From: Novosphingobium rosa NBRC 15208
GTDB lineage: Bacteria > Pseudomonadota > Alphaproteobacteria > Sphingomonadales > Sphingomonadaceae
Assembly (NCBI RefSeq): GCF_001598555.1
Contig: NZ_BCZE01000024.1
Span: forward strand, 48,844 to 112,843
Direction of reading: 5' to 3'
Length of the DNA: 64,000 bases
Shown: piece after piece, positions 61,913-64,000 of the stretch
How positions within the stretch are numbered: position 1 is the stretch's first letter
How the letters are laid out: every line of letters starts with the position of its first letter
Notes under the pieces: generated by a model
What the model was told of the DNA's origin: nothing
Database searches by the model: none
Seen by the model: the letters and a program-made list of their open reading frames with translations, nothing else
Position numbers and translations under genes: made by a program

Positions 61913-62478
61913 CGCGCCAGCCTCGCGGGCCAGAGCCAGCAGCCTCGCTGCATCACGGGCGGAGAGCATGGACGCCTCGTCCACGATCCAGGCCTCACGG
62001 CCCTGCTCGATCTCTTCGCCGCCGTTCAGCATCCTGGCGACCGTCATGGGCTCGGCGTTTACGGTGCGGCCCAGCACATCGGCGGCGGTCGCGGTAGGCG
62101 CAAGGTCGCGCACGACAAGCCCCTCGTCGCGGTCGGTCCTGGCATAGGTGGCGAGGACGGTGGTGGTCTTGGCGGTGCCTGCGCTGCCATGGATGGCGGT
62201 GACGGAGGCGGTGGAGACGAGCAGGCCCCCGGTGGCGCTGCGCCGCCTCTCCTGCCGCCCGTTCGAGCAGGGCAGCGGAAAAGGTCGCATCCCGCTCGGA
62301 CAGGCTGGCGGCGGCGAAAGCCACGGCGCGATCGGCGGCCGTCCTGCGCGTGTCCATGCCGAGGTCGGGCCCGGCAGCGGCGCGGGCTTCGGCCTTTGCG
62401 ACGATGGCGCGGCGTGTTGCTTGGTCTAACCCCAACTCATCGGCCTGGGCGCGGCAGGTGGCGGCGAACGGTCAAAAT
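61913..62478 (-). pseudogene. Conjugative relaxase/helicase (TraA-type) fragment
   Basis: Read leftward from about 62478 one frame gives ADELGLDQATRRAIVAKAEA and DRAVAFAAASLSERDATFSA. A frameshift at about 62250 leads to SVTAIHGSAGTAKTTTVLAT (Walker A), LAPTATAADVLGRTVNAEPM TVARML and AWIVDEASMLSARDAARLLA (Walker B). This is the N-terminal part of the RecD-like helicase domain of TraA/MobF relaxases of alphaproteobacterial plasmids and ICEs. The relaxase Tyr domain and the rest of the helicase are absent. The join to the MFS fragment lies at about 61908-61912. Confidence 0.78.
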
Positions 62479-62757
62479 CAAATGCTCAAGGCGCATTCAG
62501 TTGGTAAGCAAGGATTTGGATGCCTCCCTGTAAGCTCGAGCCTTAAGGGACCGGGATGTACTCGCTTGGTTTCGTGCTCGCCGAAGGTGCCAGCAAAACC
62601 AGGTTCACCAAGCCAGCAAAGCTGCCACGCCCCCTCCGGGGTAACCATCCCTTACGCAGTGCGCGGCGCCGGAGTTTCTCACCATGGCAACGCGAGAGGA
62701 GGATGGGAATTAACAAATTGGCCATACTGGATAGAATGGACAAAAGGGGGGGCCGAT

Positions 62758-63429
62758 ATGTCAGCCATCAAAAAGCGCGAACGTGTCTCGATCCTTGCGG
62801 ACGTTGAAGGCAAGCTTCTCGCACAGATTCGCTCCTATAAGCCCAATATGCTGGCGCGGTTGCAATCTGTCCTGACAGAGAATCCCGAAGCCCTGCGTAT
62901 GATCTTCGAAAACATCCATAGCGTAGCGAAGGATGCTAAGGAAGCGGAGCAAGGGAAGCAAGGGGCGGGTAGTGATCCTGCCCCTGACAATTACGTGCTC
63001 ATGAACATCCAAAAGGGGCCCGGTCTAGGTGAGTCGTTGTCGCCCGAGGAAGGGCGCAAACTCATTGCTGATATCAGCCAGGACGTACCCCTGGATGCAT
63101 GGGTCAACTCCAAGGTGATGGGTGTGGGCGCCTTGGCCAAGCAACTCGGCATCGTGCCTCAGACGATTGCGAATTGGAGAAATCAACATAAAATTCTGGC
63201 GCTCAGGAAGGGCGTAAGAAATTTCGTTTATCCGATACGACAGTTCAACAGAAATGCACCTGTAGAAGGCATTGCGGAAGTCTGGAAGCATTTTGAAGAT
63301 GACGAAACGGCGTGGGAATGGCTTGTAACAAAGAATTATGGAATGGATGGGGCTCTTCCTATTGACCGACTTCTGGAAGGGCGGGCTGATGAGGTTGTGA
63401 GCGCGGCAGAAGGGTCGGTTGACTTCTAA
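62758..63429 (+). CDS. Xre/MbcA/ParS-type antitoxin-like protein
   Basis: The start ATG 62758 lies behind a G-run (62746-62752); the frame is open further upstream but only through shadow sequence. The product is 223 residues. Residues about 115-160 form an HTH-like segment (MGVGALAKQLGIVPQTIANW RNQHKILALRKGVRNFVYPI). The C-terminal 55 residues fit the MbcA/ParS (DUF2384) toxin-binding domain: FEDDETAWEWLVTKNYGMDG ALPIDRLLEGRADEVVSAA. About 95 N-terminal residues are helical and extra compared with typical 120-160-residue members. It is followed by a decayed RES-domain gene, the usual toxin partner. The upstream 62479-62757 shows no gene. Confidence 0.7.
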   Translation: MSAIKKRERVSILADVEGKLLAQIRSYKPNMLARLQSVLTENPEALRMIFENIHSVAKDAKEAEQGKQGAGSDPAPDNYVLMNIQKGPGLGESLSPEEGRKLIADISQDVPLDAWVNSKVMGVGALAKQLGIVPQTIANWRNQHKILALRKGVRNFVYPIRQFNRNAPVEGIAEVWKHFEDDETAWEWLVTKNYGMDGALPIDRLLEGRADEVVSAAEGSVDF

Positions 63430-63465
63430 TGAAGATCAGTCTCAGTTAATTAAATTGCTCTATCG

Positions 63466-63999
63466 TAACCTTTCGCTTTGTTGGATGGCTTCGTATTATA
63501 ACCGCAAAGCATCGCGCTACGCCGTAAGCTGCAGGCTATGGTTCAAGTCGTTTCAGTAGCCCTGACAATTCATGCAAGGTCCTATACATCGCAAGCGATT
63601 TTAAAACATCGTTTGCCGAAGCGGTCATTCGAGACATGTATGTAGGTAAGTCAAGCAGATATATCAGTTACAAACGGCTTGATAGCCTGGCGATTGCGGT
63701 CATCGATACATCATCGCACGTCATGTTGTTAGACTTGCGTGGTGGCAAAGCCTATGAAATCGGCATGGATACCGATGCAAAAGGCGCTCGTGATCATGCA
63801 CAAGGTCAAGCCTTATCGAAAGCGCTCCATGATAAAACCGACGTTGATGGGATCGTCTATAACTCGCGATTTACGGGCGAGGAGTGTGTTGTAGTTTTTT
63901 AAAAGGCGTTTTCGAAGATTGGTGCAAATCCCGCTATTGACTTGTTCCAGCACCGTGATCTGTTGCCCGAAATCAAGGGTTGGGATATTATTGTACGTC
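63466..63999 (+). pseudogene. RES-domain toxin gene with two in-frame stop codons
   Basis: One frame, ending beyond the window, reads IITAKHRATP, stop TAA at 63525-63527, then AAGYGSSRFSSPDNSCKVLY IASDFKTSFAEAVIRDMYVG, KSSRYISYKRLDSLAIAVID, and DGIVYNSRFTGEECVVVF, stop TAA at 63900-63902, then KAFSKIGANPAIDLFQHRDL LPEIKGWDIIVR. These are the RES-family NAD+ phosphorylase blocks in order (G-x-x-RF, LY-A, AE-, DGI-Y-SR, C---F). The second TAA replaces what is normally a residue between F and K/R. A shorter protein from ATG 63636 would lack the first catalytic Arg. The toxin is therefore probably dead. Confidence 0.65.
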
Positions 64000-64000
64000 G

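Overview
The window is GC-rich, densely coded alphaproteobacterial DNA. The gene content points to a sphingomonad, most likely Novosphingobium or a close relative: many TonB-dependent receptors (TBDRs), UrcA-family secreted proteins, LuxR-type solo regulators and a sphingomonad-style OmpA barrel. This assignment is inference; no rRNA, tRNA or phylogenetic marker is present. I saw no tRNA, rRNA or CRISPR array.

Layout. 0-3 kb: the end of a polysaccharide locus (glycosyltransferase start, O-antigen ligase-like protein) and a LacI regulator. 3.0-5.3 kb: a deleted IS3-family remnant and a frameshifted IS256-family transposase. 5.6-9.2 kb: two paralogous LuxR-type regulators flanking two UrcA-family genes. 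9.3-14.3 kb: a giant AsmA-like protein and an outer-membrane protein. 14.8-20.6 kb: small regulator/transporter modules (LysR, ABM monooxygenase, MFS, AraC, LysE, MerR, epimerase), including a textbook MerR-type promoter. 20.7-21.2 kb: a decayed enolase-superfamily gene.

21.5-55.1 kb is a large organosulfur-acquisition island. It holds two sulfonate-type ABC permease/ATPase sets (21.5-25.5 kb and 38.0-39.7 kb), five periplasmic binding proteins, a TauD-type dioxygenase, an SsuD-type monooxygenase, three NtaA/DszA-type flavin monooxygenases, an acyl-CoA-dehydrogenase-like (DszC/SfnC-type) monooxygenase, a thiol dioxygenase with a 3-mercaptopropionate-type active-site signature, a three-domain rhodanese, a class II aldolase-like protein, a flavoprotein/8-Cys ferredoxin pair resembling APS reductase subunits, and three TBDRs. 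The likely flow is uptake through the TBDRs and ABC systems, oxidative C-S cleavage by the FMN- and 2-oxoglutarate-dependent oxygenases, and handling of the released thiols or sulfite by the dioxygenase, rhodanese and flavoprotein/ferredoxin genes. The combination of the last three with the oxygenases is the part I would examine first. One TBDR is fused to a second, OmpA-type barrel.

55.2-64 kb: gene remnants (truncated TrmO, tannase-like N-terminus), a TBDR/amidohydrolase pair, and a mobile-element graveyard: a broken IS110 transposase, a second fragment of the same IS3 element seen at 3 kb, an MFS fragment joined to a conjugative relaxase fragment, and an Xre/MbcA/ParS-type antitoxin followed by a RES toxin gene with two in-frame stops.

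Island genes are organised in tight, often overlapping operons: leftward 25.5 to 21.5 kb, rightward 38.0 to 43.5 kb (closed by a strong terminator), rightward 43.7 to 46.0 kb, and leftward 51.6 to 46.0 kb, the last two meeting tail to tail.
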